This document shows, in pieces, positions 1 through 8,441 of a stretch of 56,896 bases of DNA. A program made the position numbers and the translations under genes. Position 1 is the stretch's first letter; the number at the start of each line of letters is the position of its first letter. The DNA is taken from NCBI GenBank assembly GCA_937973965.1, contig CALJJQ010000121.1:1-56896 (forward strand), written 5' to 3'. The DNA comes from an uncultured Calothrix sp. GTDB lineage: Bacteria > Cyanobacteriota > Cyanobacteriia > Cyanobacteriales > Nostocaceae. The notes under the pieces were generated by a model that saw only the letters and a program-made list of their open reading frames with translations, searched no databases and had not been told where the DNA came from.

Positions 1-225
1 CTCAGGCAATGTTTTCTGTTGCGAGTAGTAGTCTGGATTGTTTCTTAACTCTGGAAGATGACAAACAAGAGGACAAGCATTAACCGAGCAACGGTTTTGC
101 TCATACCAATTAAATCTATCAGTCAACAAATAATTATATTACGCGCACAGCATAGACAGCCATCTGTCTATTTCTGTTGCTTGTTGTTTTGTTGGACGTA
201 GTCTGTATTGATATGCTGTTCTCAA
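1..225 (-). pseudogene. tnpB: IS200/IS605-family TnpB (OrfB), N-terminal part, broken by an in-frame stop
   Basis: Read on the minus strand from a TTG at 223-225, the frame gives [15 protein letters not shown] and, further on, [20 protein letters not shown] and [14 protein letters not shown], and then leaves the window at base 1. These strings are what I know from the N-terminus of cyanobacterial IS605-type TnpB, the RNA-guided nuclease of these transposons. A TAA codon at 139-141 sits in the same frame, between SMLCA and YNYLLTD, where the family usually has a glutamine. A single C-to-T change (CAA to TAA) would explain it. The copy is therefore probably dead unless translation restarts downstream. 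Only about a fifth of the gene is inside the window, so the RuvC-like catalytic part cannot be judged. Family identity is recognised from memory, not searched. Confidence 0.8.
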
Positions 226-285
226 TTGTTCATTACCTCGCGTTATGAATACGATAACATGTATATGTTCGCGTTGTGTATACAA

Positions 286-420
286 ATGCCAACAAAAGAT
301 TTACACGTTAGATTCAGCGATCGCAGATTAAACAAAGTCAGGCAGTATGCTGCAAATAAAGATAAAACGGTAACTCAGGTTATTGAAGAATTAATTGATA
401 CATTACCTGACCCGAAATAA
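286..420 (+). CDS. small ribbon-helix-helix (CopG/Arc-like) protein
   Basis: A 44-residue protein starting [18 protein letters not shown]. It shows the ribbon-helix-helix pattern: a short basic beta strand (KDLHVRFS, residues 4-11), helix 1 ([15 protein letters not shown]) and helix 2 ([13 protein letters not shown]), joined by a short turn. Such proteins are dimeric DNA binders, often antitoxins or repressors of mobile elements. I chose the ATG at 286; the frame is open further upstream, to 208, but that extension overlaps the divergent tnpB start. No toxin gene follows. The gene is divergent from the tnpB relic with about 60 bases between the starts, so both promoters must share that gap. 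A role as regulator of the element is inference. Confidence 0.7.
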   Translation: MPTKDLHVRFSDRRLNKVRQYAANKDKTVTQVIEELIDTLPDPK

Positions 421-555
421 AATATTTTGCTCGTTTCCTCCATGTTCTCCTTCCTCGCTGTACGGGTCGGAGAACTGTCGTCAACTCGCTCGCAATTCAT
501 CTCAACACCTCCCTCCGGGTAGGTGTGAGGCTTCTTGCTGTTCTAGCTAAAGTAA

Positions 556-575
556 AGACGCGATACATCGCGTCT
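556..575. repeat. AGACG..CGTCT palindrome
   Basis: Near-perfect inverted repeat AGACGCGATACATCGCGTCT, one of about twelve related palindromes in intergenic DNA of this window. Confidence 0.7.
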
Positions 576-656
576 CTATATCTTTAAAACCTTGCATTTG
601 TATTGTAATTTTTTGGGTCTTTTGAAAAGTGAAAGGGGACAGCTTAAAACTATTTC

Positions 657-685
657 TGTACAAACGCGACATGTCGCGTCTGTAC
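657..685. repeat. AGACG..CGTCT family palindrome with TGTAC flanks
   Basis: Core ACGCGACATGTCGCGT (664-679) with TGTAC on both sides. Same family as the copy at 6782-6801. Confidence 0.7.
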
Positions 686-729
686 TCTCCACTCCCTACC
701 CCTACTAAAAGACTTTTTCAAGACCCTAA

Positions 730-1794
730 CTAAACCGACACAACTGCTGCAACAGGTAACTCCCAACGTCCAACAGTTTTACCTATCACCGCCAATTCCT
801 TCATTAACTGGTCAAAGGCATCAGGTGTCAAGGATTGAGGACCATCCGATAGGGCTTTTTTCGGATTTGGATGCACTTCAATCATCAACGAGTCACAACC
901 TGCGGCAATTGAAGCCATCGCCATCGGAGGTACATAGCTAGCCCAACCTGTACCATGACTGGGATCAATCATAATTGGCAGGTGAGTTAATTGTCTTAGC
1001 ACGGGAACCACAGAAATGTCAAGTAAATTGCGAGTAAATTGACGATCGAAGCTACGAATTCCTCGCTCACACAAAATCACATTCGGATTTCCCGCAGCGA
1101 GAATATACTCTGCTGCCATCAACCAATCTTCAATGGTGGCGGCCATACCCCGCTTTAATAATACTGGTTTAGGCTGCGCTCCCACCTTTTTCAGGAGGGA
1201 AAAGTTTTGCATGTTACGAGCGCCAACTTGCACCACATCCGCAACTTCCACAATCCGCTCTAAATCTGACGCGTCCATCACCTCAGTAATAATACCGAGT
1301 CCACTTTTCTCCCGTGCTGCTGCTAATAAATCTAAGGCACTTTCCCCATGTCCTTGGAAGGCATAGGGTGAAGTCCTAGGTTTGTAGGCTCCACCCCGCA
1401 GAAATTTTGCTCCTGCGGCTTTGACACGGAGCGCAGTTTCCACAATCATCTCTTCATTTTCAACTGAACAGGGACCTGCTACCACTGCAACGGGATGATG
1501 TTCACTAATGGTGACAGGACCATCAGGTGTATTAACAACGACTTCAGAAGCTTCACCGTGGCGATATTCACGACTCGCACGCTTGTAGGGTTTTTCGACC
1601 CGTAAAACTTCTTCAATCCAAGGACTGACTTCTTGAATTTGTAAAGGATCTAAATCGACAGTTTCCCCAACGAGACCGATGACCACCTTGTGTTTGCCGA
1701 CAATTTTTTCTGGATTGAGTCCCCATGTAGAGAGTTCGGCATTTATCCGTTCAATCTCTATTTCTGGAGAACCTGCTTTCATGACAATAATCAT
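730..1794 (-). CDS. aroF: 3-deoxy-7-phosphoheptulonate (DAHP) synthase
   Basis: First enzyme of the shikimate pathway: condenses phosphoenolpyruvate and erythrose 4-phosphate in the cytosol. The 354 residues have the AroF/KDSA-type layout: an N-terminal ferredoxin-like regulatory domain (about residues 1-70, MIIVMKAGSPEIEIERI) and then the TIM barrel with AGPCSVE (106-112), RGGAYKPRTSPYAFQG (133-148), CERGIRSF and the DPSHGTG metal/substrate motif. The N-terminal domain is the one that in related enzymes mediates feedback by aromatic amino acids or chorismate; which effector applies here cannot be read. It stands alone, with no other aro gene beside it; aroA is about 40 kb away in the window. 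Start ATG at 1794 gives the expected family N-terminus. Confidence 0.95.
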   Translation of the reverse strand: MIIVMKAGSPEIEIERINAELSTWGLNPEKIVGKHKVVIGLVGETVDLDPLQIQEVSPWIEEVLRVEKPYKRASREYRHGEASEVVVNTPDGPVTISEHHPVAVVAGPCSVENEEMIVETALRVKAAGAKFLRGGAYKPRTSPYAFQGHGESALDLLAAAREKSGLGIITEVMDASDLERIVEVADVVQVGARNMQNFSLLKKVGAQPKPVLLKRGMAATIEDWLMAAEYILAAGNPNVILCERGIRSFDRQFTRNLLDISVVPVLRQLTHLPIMIDPSHGTGWASYVPPMAMASIAAGCDSLMIEVHPNPKKALSDGPQSLTPDAFDQLMKELAVIGKTVGRWELPVAAVVSV

Positions 1795-2611
1795 ACGTAA
1801 ATCCCCTGTGTTAAGTGTGAGTGGAACGTGTTGTGGAAATTTAATCCGTCTTTGGTGTTCTTAAGCTGCTAATTTGTGATTCTTTGTATTAGATTCCCAG
1901 CTTAAGTAACTCTTACCATTGACTGTGTAATATTTATCGGTTCAGTAAGGCAAAATTTTAATCTGTATGTTTTAATGTTAAAGAACTATTAAAATTCAAA
2001 ATCTAAATGTGCTTTGTCTATCTGAAAAATACTATATCTAGGTTTGTGCTGGCAGAAGTATAGAGTTTATACTTGAAATTCTGATTAGAACTTATACCAT
2101 CTGAGACTTTACCTGATTGAGAAACGATTGGAGGAATTCATACAGTTTTATTTATTTGATCAAGACTTACGTATCCATTATGTTTTCATTATTGGGAGAG
2201 AATATATCAATAGGCAATCTGTGAACAAGTGCTGTTAATTGAGAAAATTGGTATTATTATAATCTTTATTGGTTTCCGAATTATCTATGTATCTTGGTTT
2301 GAAGACATAAGAAACTTTTTCGGCAAAACTTGCTGCTTAGAACCAGCTAAAGACGCAGCACAAGACCACGCCTTTAGAATTATTCCAGCAGATACCGAGA
2401 AAATTGGGATTATTGCATTAGTTTACCAATTTTTAGAGGTGCTTCGCCCATTCTTACTAAACTCTAGTTCAATCTTTTTTCTAGAACTCTAGCAACCGAA
2501 AACATGATGTTTGTAGTAGTGTCCTAGTCCCAACAAAGCTTAAGTTGTAGAGCGCTATGAACGCAACTACATACCTTTTTTCTCACCCATCAAAGTTGAC
2601 TATAAAGACTA
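1795..2611. other. 817-bp gap with no convincing gene
   Basis: AT-rich DNA upstream of the DAHP synthase and downstream of PAM68. An 87-codon open frame at 2229-2492 has no ribosome site, skewed composition (runs of I and F) and no recognisable motif, so I do not call it. No tandem repeat, tRNA or known leader was recognised. Confidence 0.5.
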
Positions 2612-3091
2612 CTAGGAGGAAGGATTAGCTTTGTTTTTGCGGGTTTCTCGCCAAACTGTCACCATCCGTCCAAAATTGGTCGTAAACTCGTTCCAACCAA
2701 TTAGGGTGCCAGTTCTATTTTCATCCCATGAGGCGGAGAGGACACCATAGGTAATACCCAATACACCCAAACCAAAAAATCCCATATTCACCAGTAACAC
2801 GGCGATGGGGGGAAGGGTGATATGGGCAAAGGTAATCAGTAAATAACTAATAATTAAAGTACTAATACCTAGTATGGTCGGCGTTCCGCTAAAGAAGGCA
2901 ACGCGTTTAATCATGCGTTGGCTAATGACTTCGGGGATTGCCATGTCTTTTTTGTTAAACGGTGGCTTTTGACCGTGCGTTTGGGTGGGCTTCTCTTTGA
3001 CTACGGGAGTTTGGGACTTTTTCGTAGTTGTTTTTTGACGCTTTGTTTTCGGTTCAAAAGGAATGGGATTTGCTTCGGGTTCTGTGGACAT
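2612..3091 (-). CDS. PAM68-family photosystem II assembly protein (DUF3464)
   Basis: A 159-residue thylakoid protein of the PAM68/Sll0933 family, which helps early photosystem II assembly (CP47/reaction-centre steps) in cyanobacteria and plants. The first 60 residues are lysine-, threonine- and proline-rich and probably stromal/cytoplasmic. Two membrane helices follow (about 71-90 and 96-118), then the family's C-terminal SASWDENRTGTLIGWNEF stretch. I chose the second Met (3091, MSTEPEA) over the one at 3097 because MST is the usual start in this family. It lies 21 bases downstream of rpsO on the same strand, so the two are very likely one transcript; this neighbourhood is common in cyanobacteria. 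Confidence 0.9.
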   Translation of the reverse strand: MSTEPEANPIPFEPKTKRQKTTTKKSQTPVVKEKPTQTHGQKPPFNKKDMAIPEVISQRMIKRVAFFSGTPTILGISTLIISYLLITFAHITLPPIAVLLVNMGFFGLGVLGITYGVLSASWDENRTGTLIGWNEFTTNFGRMVTVWRETRKNKANPSS

Positions 3092-3112
3092 AAGCAATAT
3101 CTATAACTCTAT

Positions 3113-3382
3113 TTATCCACGAATACCTAGACGGGTAATCAAATCTTTGTAACGTGGCTGGTCATACTTTTGAATATAAGCCAAAAGGCGCTTCCGTTGA
3201 CCAATTATTTTCAATAGTCCACGACGGGAAGAGTAATCTTTTTTATTCGTCTTCAAGTGTTCGCTGAGGCGATTAATGCGCTCGGTTAACATTGCTACTT
3301 GCACATCGGCTGACCCTGTATCAGTTTCGTGAACTTGATACTTGGACATGATTTCCTGTTTTTCCTGTTGCTTCAAAGCCAT
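3113..3382 (-). CDS. rpsO: 30S ribosomal protein S15
   Basis: An 89-residue protein, the normal length for bacterial uS15, which binds the central domain of 16S rRNA (helices 20-22) early in small-subunit assembly. The sequence is typical throughout: [20 protein letters not shown] near the N-terminus, then [20 protein letters not shown] and [16 protein letters not shown]. It is the first gene of a likely two-gene transcript with PAM68. In many bacteria S15 represses its own translation through a leader structure; I did not recognise such a structure in the 176 bases between rpsO and the divergent amidohydrolase gene. Confidence 0.98.
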   Translation of the reverse strand: MALKQQEKQEIMSKYQVHETDTGSADVQVAMLTERINRLSEHLKTNKKDYSSRRGLLKIIGQRKRLLAYIQKYDQPRYKDLITRLGIRG

Positions 3383-3558
3383 GACAAATCTAATTTTCCT
3401 GATAATATGCAGCAGTTTCCTATATTATCACAGGTCGCTGGAAAATAGAGACTACTCGTCGGGTCGTTTATACTCTTATGTCCTGCGTCCCTGGTGATTT
3501 ATGAATATCATGGGAGAAAGGCACTATATTACGTCTCAAAATCTATAGATAAAACACA

Positions 3559-4767
3559 ATGTTGACCCAAATTAAAAACTTAGCCAGTAAAATTGCTCCC
3601 CGCTTGATTGAAATTCGTCGTCATTTACACTCCCATCCGGAATTAAGTGGGGAAGAATATCAAACTGCGGCTTTTGTTGCTGGTGTTTTGTCTTCGAGTG
3701 GGTTACATGTGGTTGAAGGGGTGGGGAAAACGGGTGTCGTTGGTGAGTTACTTGGAAATGGTGATGACAAAAGGGTTTTGGCGATTCGAGCGGATATGGA
3801 TGCATTGCCGATTCAAGAGCGCACCCAGTTGGATTTTGCCTCCCGGATACCGGGGGTAATGCACGCTTGTGGTCATGATGTACATACAACGGTTGGTTTG
3901 GGTGTGGCGATGGTTTTGGCGGATTTGGCTGGAAATTTACCTGGGAAAACGCGCTTTTTGTTCCAACCAGCAGAAGAAATTGCTCAGGGTGCAAGTTGGA
4001 TGGTTAAGGATGGGGTGATGCAGGATGTGTCGGCAATTTTTGGTCTACATGTGTTTCCTTCCATTCCTGGTGGTTCGATTGGTTTACGGTATGGAGCATT
4101 AACAGCTGCTGCTGATGAGTTAGAAATTAAAATTTTTGGTGAATCGGGTCATGGAGCGCGTCCCCATGAGGCGATTGATGCCATTTGGATCGCTTCCCAG
4201 GTAATTACCACTTTACAACAGGCCATTAGTCGAACCCACAACCCTTTGCGTCCGGTGGTGTTGAGTATTGGGCAAATTCAAGGGGGACGAGCGCCGAATA
4301 TTATTGCCGATCAGGTAGAATTAAGGGGAACAGTGCGATCGCTCCATCGGGAAACCCGTGCCCAACTTCCAAAATGGATTGAAACCATTGTTGCTAATAC
4401 CTGCAATTCCTACGGAGCTAAGTACCAAGTTGATTATCGTCAAGGGGTTCCCAGTGTCCAGAATGATTACAATTTGACACAAATTTTACAAGCAGCCGCC
4501 GAAGAAGCATGGGGTAGCGATCGCGTGCAAATTTTACCCGAACCATCCCTCGGTGCAGAGGATTTTTCTGTTTATCTAGATTACGCTCCCGGAACGATGT
4601 TTCGTCTTGGTGTCGGACTTGCTCAAGCTCCTAACCACCCCCTACACCATCCCCAATTTGAAGTGGACGAATCTGCCATCATCACCGGAGTCGTCACCCT
4701 AGCCTATGCGGCTTATAAGTATTGGCAGCAAGATTTATATAGTGAAGATAATCGGTATCAAATTTAG
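3559..4767 (+). CDS. M20-family amidohydrolase (hippurate/IAA-amino acid hydrolase type)
   Basis: A 402-residue zinc-dependent amidohydrolase of peptidase family M20D, the group that removes N-acyl groups from amino acids (hippurate hydrolase, plant ILR1-type IAA-amino acid hydrolases). Visible metal-site motifs are HACGHDVH (102-109), QPAEE (136-140) and GAEDFS near residue 335. The dimerisation domain lies between (about 185-300, starting GESGHGARPHEA). Length and motif spacing fit an intact enzyme. The natural substrate cannot be told from sequence. It is divergent from rpsO and monocistronic. Confidence 0.93.
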   Translation: MLTQIKNLASKIAPRLIEIRRHLHSHPELSGEEYQTAAFVAGVLSSSGLHVVEGVGKTGVVGELLGNGDDKRVLAIRADMDALPIQERTQLDFASRIPGVMHACGHDVHTTVGLGVAMVLADLAGNLPGKTRFLFQPAEEIAQGASWMVKDGVMQDVSAIFGLHVFPSIPGGSIGLRYGALTAAADELEIKIFGESGHGARPHEAIDAIWIASQVITTLQQAISRTHNPLRPVVLSIGQIQGGRAPNIIADQVELRGTVRSLHRETRAQLPKWIETIVANTCNSYGAKYQVDYRQGVPSVQNDYNLTQILQAAAEEAWGSDRVQILPEPSLGAEDFSVYLDYAPGTMFRLGVGLAQAPNHPLHHPQFEVDESAIITGVVTLAYAAYKYWQQDLYSEDNRYQI

Positions 4768-5162
4768 ACGAAATTCGCTAGGAGATAGGACACAGTAGAC
4801 ATACCAATCGGAACAAAATAATACGACAGTTGAATTTTGTTGGTAGAGACGCGTTAGCGTTCAGCTCCTCTGCAAAAGGCCATATCGCATCTTACAATAT
4901 TTATCATGATTTATCATGGATTCTGTGACAAACATTTTTGGAATCGGTATTAGTCCCCCATGTAGGCGTAGCCTTCCTTTAGAGTACGTTTGTATGTGAT
5001 ATAACATGTCGCATGAGCTTTAGCGCCAAGTGTCTAAGTTATTATTAATACTCCCTTTTCCCCACTCCCTGTATTTTTTGCAAGCAACTCTATCACAGGA
5101 TATACGTACACAAAATCAAAAATTTCCAAATCGTTCGTTTGAAACTTTAATCGTTTTTATCT
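4768..5162. other. 395-bp gap, repeat debris
   Basis: Contains half of an AGACGCG palindrome (about 4845-4862, degenerate) and a TAGGCGTAGCCTTCC fragment (about 4970-4985) that matches the ATTACGTAG/AGGCGTAGCC repeats seen elsewhere in the window. No gene recognised. Confidence 0.4.
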
Positions 5163-5258
5163 ATGCCTATGATAGAAATATCAAAACAAGCTCATAACTT
5201 TGATTTAATCCTCTCTTTGCTCATCGTCACTACGGTGGGCTTTTTGTGCATTTTCTGA
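5163..5258 (+). CDS. possible 31-residue single-helix membrane peptide
   Basis: An ATG-started frame encodes a 31-residue peptide with a polar first half (MPMIEISKQAHNFD) and a hydrophobic second half (LILSLLIVTTVGFLCIF) long enough to span the membrane. Its TGA is directly followed by a GTG in frame with the DUF167 gene, so translation could be coupled. Size and topology resemble the small subunits of photosynthetic complexes, but I do not recognise it as any of PetL, PetM, PetG, PsaM or Psb30. No clear ribosome site is visible. It may be a chance frame. Confidence 0.25.
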   Translation: MPMIEISKQAHNFDLILSLLIVTTVGFLCIF

Positions 5259-5312
5259 GTGAATATGATGAAAAATAATCAGGAAAAGACTCGGTTGGCG
5301 GATGATAATCAT

Positions 5313-5540
5313 ATGCAAAAATTAACCATCAAAGTTAAACCTAATTCTAAACAAGTCAAAATTGTCGAAGATCACGAAGGTAATTTAGTAATTTACCTTA
5401 AATCTCCACCTGTAGATGGAAAAGCAAATGCTGAATTAATCGAAATTCTTGCCGAAAAGTTTTCTATACCCCAAAAGTCAGTTCGGATTAAATCTGGTTT
5501 TCACTCTCGTCAAAAGGTCGTAGAAATAGATATAGCTTAA
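5313..5540 (+). CDS. DUF167 (YggU-family) protein
   Basis: A 75-residue protein of the DUF167/YggU family, found in bacteria, archaea and eukaryotes; function unknown. Diagnostic strings are [11 protein letters not shown] at the N-terminus, [18 protein letters not shown]-like text in the middle (here [17 protein letters not shown]) and [16 protein letters not shown] at the end. I chose the ATG at 5313 (MQKLTIKV) because the family begins at this beta strand. A longer frame back to a GTG at 5259, with ATGs at 5265 and 5268, adds only a charged, unconserved stretch. In enterobacteria the family sits beside yggT; here the YggT-like gene is 6 kb away. Confidence 0.88.
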   Translation: MQKLTIKVKPNSKQVKIVEDHEGNLVIYLKSPPVDGKANAELIEILAEKFSIPQKSVRIKSGFHSRQKVVEIDIA

Positions 5541-5641
5541 AAAGCTATCTCCAAATTTGCTCCAAATGCAGTTTATACCTACTACATTCAAGGAATCCAA
5601 AATCTAAAATTTCAAATTCCAAATCGTTTGATTGCCAATTT

Positions 5642-6253
5642 CTATACTTCATGAATGTCAATATGACCTGGCTGACTTTTAACTCTTTCAATCCATCTAT
5701 TAATTGCTGAATATCGACTCAAATCATATCCTCCCTCATTCGCTAAGTGGGTATAGGCAAATAGGGAAATATCGGCAATTGAATAACGCTGATTGACAAA
5801 AAAATCACGGTTTTGTAAGTGATTTTCCATCACATCTAGGGCTTTATACCCCATCTGTTGACGCTGATTTATTTCCTGTTGATGTTCTTCCCCTTGCTTC
5901 AGAATTGATAACCAAAATCTGGGTGTAGCAATATAGGGTTCGTGACTATTTTGTTCAAAAAATAACCACTGAAAAACCTGTGCCCTGGCAAAACGTTCAT
6001 AGGGCAAAAATTCTGTACCTTCGCTCAGATAAATTAAAATGGCATTTGATTCTGCTAAATACTGTCCAGGGGAAATTTCTAGCAAAGGTATTTTCCCATT
6101 CGGATTTTTGCTCAAAAACTCGCTTGTGCGTGTTTCACCCTTTGTTATATCTAACTCAATTCGTTCAAATGGTACTCCTAATTGTGCCAGTAAAAGACGA
6201 ATTTTATATCCATTGCCAGAAGGTAAAAAATCGTACAAACGCAAAGTATTCAT
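5642..6253 (-). CDS. glutathione S-transferase family protein
   Basis: A 203-residue cytosolic GST. The N-terminal thioredoxin-like domain (about 1-78) reads MNTLRLYDFLPSGNGYKIRL, with the SGN segment at the usual active-site position and the glutathione-binding NGKIPLLEI and ESNAILIYL (the conserved cis-Pro and ES motif). The C-terminal helical domain has VNQRYSIADISLFAYTH, the N-capping box and hydrophobic staple motif of GSTs. I start at 6253 (MNTLRL) because the 12 residues before it in the longer frame are a hydrophobic non-family stretch. The substrate is unknown; the layout is close to bacterial beta/nu-like GSTs. Confidence 0.92.
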   Translation of the reverse strand: MNTLRLYDFLPSGNGYKIRLLLAQLGVPFERIELDITKGETRTSEFLSKNPNGKIPLLEISPGQYLAESNAILIYLSEGTEFLPYERFARAQVFQWLFFEQNSHEPYIATPRFWLSILKQGEEHQQEINQRQQMGYKALDVMENHLQNRDFFVNQRYSIADISLFAYTHLANEGGYDLSRYSAINRWIERVKSQPGHIDIHEV

Positions 6254-6450
6254 GCACAAAAATAATAGATGTATTAACTTGACTTGCACCCGCTAGGAAG
6301 TATTATCTTATCAAGTTAAGTTACTTATTTAAATCTTTATTTCCTGTTTTTTGCAGAAAATAAAATTACTTTTTTAGTCATTTTATTGCTTTTTGTAAAG
6401 CTGGTATGATTTATTGCCAATAATTTTGATGGAGAAAATGAAATCACAAA

Positions 6451-6546
6451 ATGCCAGAAAATGCTTACCGACAAGGTAAATTAGCAATTAAAGGTTCAAA
6501 TGAAGAGCAAGGGATAGGGATTAATGCTGATAAAAAATACACATAG
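6451..6546 (+). CDS. possible 31-residue peptide
   Basis: ATG-started frame beginning MPENAYRQGKLAIKG and ending with DKKYT. The composition is protein-like (polar, few rare codons), and GGAGAAAATG stands about 10 bases upstream as a possible ribosome site, with TATGAT near 6405 as a possible -10 box. I do not recognise the peptide. An overlapping frame, MEKMKSQNARKC, could be the translated one instead. Confidence 0.25.
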   Translation: MPENAYRQGKLAIKGSNEEQGIGINADKKYT

Positions 6547-6781
6547 GAATGCAAACACAAAACTTGGCTATAGGGTATTAAAAATTGATGAAATGATATG
6601 GATTTTTTCGTACTCGCTCAAGCTGATTGTTGCTGAATTTAATTGTCAATTTTAGTTGGTCATTTTTTTGTTGTATTGTCATTTTGTCAATACTGAATAT
6701 GCCAGTTTTAAAAGCTATATAATAGGATGTATTAAAAGTCGATTTTAATACTTGATAAGTTCGTTTTTTGGGAGGGGGAAG

Positions 6782-6801
6782 AGACGCGACATGTCGCGTC
6801 T
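6782..6801. repeat. AGACG..CGTCT palindrome
   Basis: AGACGCGACATGTCGCGTCT, a perfect inverted repeat; member of the window-wide family. Confidence 0.75.
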
Positions 6802-6944
6802 GTACGGGAATCGGGTGTAGTTGATCATGACAGATATACTATTTGGGCCTATTGACCGTCTTTAGTAAGTAAAAACCAGGTATTATATACTTTGTATGTT
6901 AATCTATTTTGCTTCTAGTTTGTTAACAGTTGATAGTCAGCAGA

Positions 6945-6969
6945 AGAGACGTAGCAATGCTACGTCTCT
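6945..6969. repeat. AGACG..CGTCT palindrome, TAGC variant
   Basis: AGAGACGTAGC-AAT-GCTACGTCTCT form: same outer AGACG/CGTCT, but the inner stem is changed on both arms and still pairs. Confidence 0.75.
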
Positions 6970-7192
6970 CCGATGGGGAGCATCCCAAATATGTAAAAAA
7001 CATATTTTGTCATTACCAGTGCAACTTAGGCGCACAGCAGTTTATTGCAAAGTAGCGATCGCAAAATTTATCACTCAGAACGAGTCCATCGATTGCTGAA
7101 GGTCGTACTTTAAATGCAATGACAAGATTATTCTTTATACCGAGCAATAAAAGCTGGGATGCATCCTTCCAAAGACTGTGCTGAACTATATA

Positions 7193-8377
7193 TTACTTGG
7201 TATCGGCAAAGCGAATTTTCAGATAATCATCCTCCATTTTTGCACCCGCAGGTTGTAATGCAGCTAAAGCTTGGGGTAATACCAAGTTACGACGATGATT
7301 CCCAATTCTCACATTCAACTCGTCACCACTTTTACTTAGTTGAATTTGATTTTTGGGGATACCTGGTAAATACAACTCTAAGCTGTATTGGTTTTGTTCT
7401 TGAACGACACGAATTGTGTTTTCTTTGTAATAGACCTGGGTTGGGTCTTCATCACCGGGATATAAGGTGTTTTTCAGCCGTTCCAAAGCTGCTAACCCAC
7501 ACAACTCCTCGGAAAATAAAGGTACTTCCTTGACTGGTAAGGGATGGAAGTTATCGTGAATTTCCTGTCGATATTGCTTTTGATTGTCCTTCCAAGTCTG
7601 GAAAAATGGATCTTGCACTTCTTTGGGAATAATGCGGTTGGCGACCACCATGTCCGTCGCCACATTATATAAACTTAAATAGGCATGGGCACGTAACGAT
7701 TCCTTAATTACCATTTTTTCAGGATTAGCCACCAATCGCACCGAGGTTTGGGTATTATCAGTTAACACCTTTTCTAAGGCTTCAATTTGCTCATAGAACT
7801 CGTAGGGTGCATCCATCACCTCCTTGTCAGGAAGGGAAAATCCTGCAATGGGTTTAAAAATCGGTTCCACTAAAGGACGTAAAGCCACCGAAATATTCTG
7901 GAACGGCTTATAAAACCTTCGCATATACCAACCACTGACTTCCGGTAAACTCAACAACCGTAAAGCCGTCCCCGTCGGTGCAGAGTCGATAATCAAAACG
8001 TCATAGGTTCCTTCATCATAATGACGTTTCATCCTCACAAGTCCAAAAATTTCATCCATACCCGGTAAAACCGCCAATTCTTCGGCTTGCACCCCATCCA
8101 AACCGCGCGCTTGCAGAACCTGAGTAATATACCGCTTCACACTACCCCAGTTTGCCTCTAACTCTAGCAATGCGTCCAACTCCGCACCCCAAAGGTTGGG
8201 TTTAACTTCGCGAGGTTCGTGTCCCAATTCCAAATCAAAGCTGTCAGCAAGGGAGTGTGCTGGGTCGGTACTCAATACCAATGTGCGATAACCCATTTCT
8301 GCACAACGCAATCCGGTTGCTGCTGCAACGGAGGTCTTGCCAACTCCGCCTTTCCCTGTCATTAATATTACGCGCAT
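7193..8377 (-). CDS. ArsA/Get3-type ATPase with C-terminal HSP20-like domain
   Basis: A 394-residue ATPase of the ArsA/Get3 (SIMIBI) class. The deviant Walker A is GKGGVGKTS (8-16), switch I is [13 protein letters not shown] (about 36-48), and [12 protein letters not shown] follows near residue 132. The C-terminal 75 residues ([20 protein letters not shown] onward) form an alpha-crystallin/HSP20-like domain, a combination known from cyanobacterial and chloroplast ArsA proteins. There is a single ATPase half, no arsenite efflux partner (arsB) and no metal-binding cysteine triplet, so a role in handling membrane or tail-anchored proteins is more likely than arsenite export; that is inference. 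Single gene, intact. Confidence 0.9.
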   Translation of the reverse strand: MRVILMTGKGGVGKTSVAAATGLRCAEMGYRTLVLSTDPAHSLADSFDLELGHEPREVKPNLWGAELDALLELEANWGSVKRYITQVLQARGLDGVQAEELAVLPGMDEIFGLVRMKRHYDEGTYDVLIIDSAPTGTALRLLSLPEVSGWYMRRFYKPFQNISVALRPLVEPIFKPIAGFSLPDKEVMDAPYEFYEQIEALEKVLTDNTQTSVRLVANPEKMVIKESLRAHAYLSLYNVATDMVVANRIIPKEVQDPFFQTWKDNQKQYRQEIHDNFHPLPVKEVPLFSEELCGLAALERLKNTLYPGDEDPTQVYYKENTIRVVQEQNQYSLELYLPGIPKNQIQLSKSGDELNVRIGNHRRNLVLPQALAALQPAGAKMEDDYLKIRFADTK

Positions 8378-8441
8378 GGATGGTTCTTTAATCTTAAATA
8401 AGATGAGAGATTGATTTACATATATTTACATTATGAAGCAT

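Larger units (their letters stand above)
421..729. other. gap with a hairpin that may be an IS605 end, plus two palindromic repeats
   Basis: Just after the RHH gene lies a region with a strong hairpin at 505-526 (ACACCT-CCC paired with GGG-T-AGGTGT), followed by GAGGCTTCTTGC. Subterminal hairpins of this kind mark the ends of IS605-type elements and, at the tnpB 3' side, the guide-RNA region. The resemblance is from memory and the element boundaries are not established. The rest of the gap holds two copies of the AGACG/CGTCT palindrome family (556-575 and 657-685). No gene seen. Confidence 0.4.
6254..7192. other. 939-bp gap with one candidate peptide and two palindromes
   Basis: AT-rich DNA upstream of the GST and downstream of the ArsA gene. 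It holds the 31-codon frame at 6451-6546 and two AGACG/CGTCT-family palindromes (6782-6801 and 6945-6969). A 67-codon frame at 6896-7099 runs through the second palindrome and is not called. Nothing else recognised. Confidence 0.4.

Noticed and set aside
2229-2492. 87-codon plus-strand frame
   Set aside because: No ribosome site, I/F-rich composition and no motif; looks like chance in AT-rich DNA.
6896-7099. 67-codon plus-strand frame
   Set aside because: Runs through the palindrome at 6945-6969, so its reading is an accident of the repeat.
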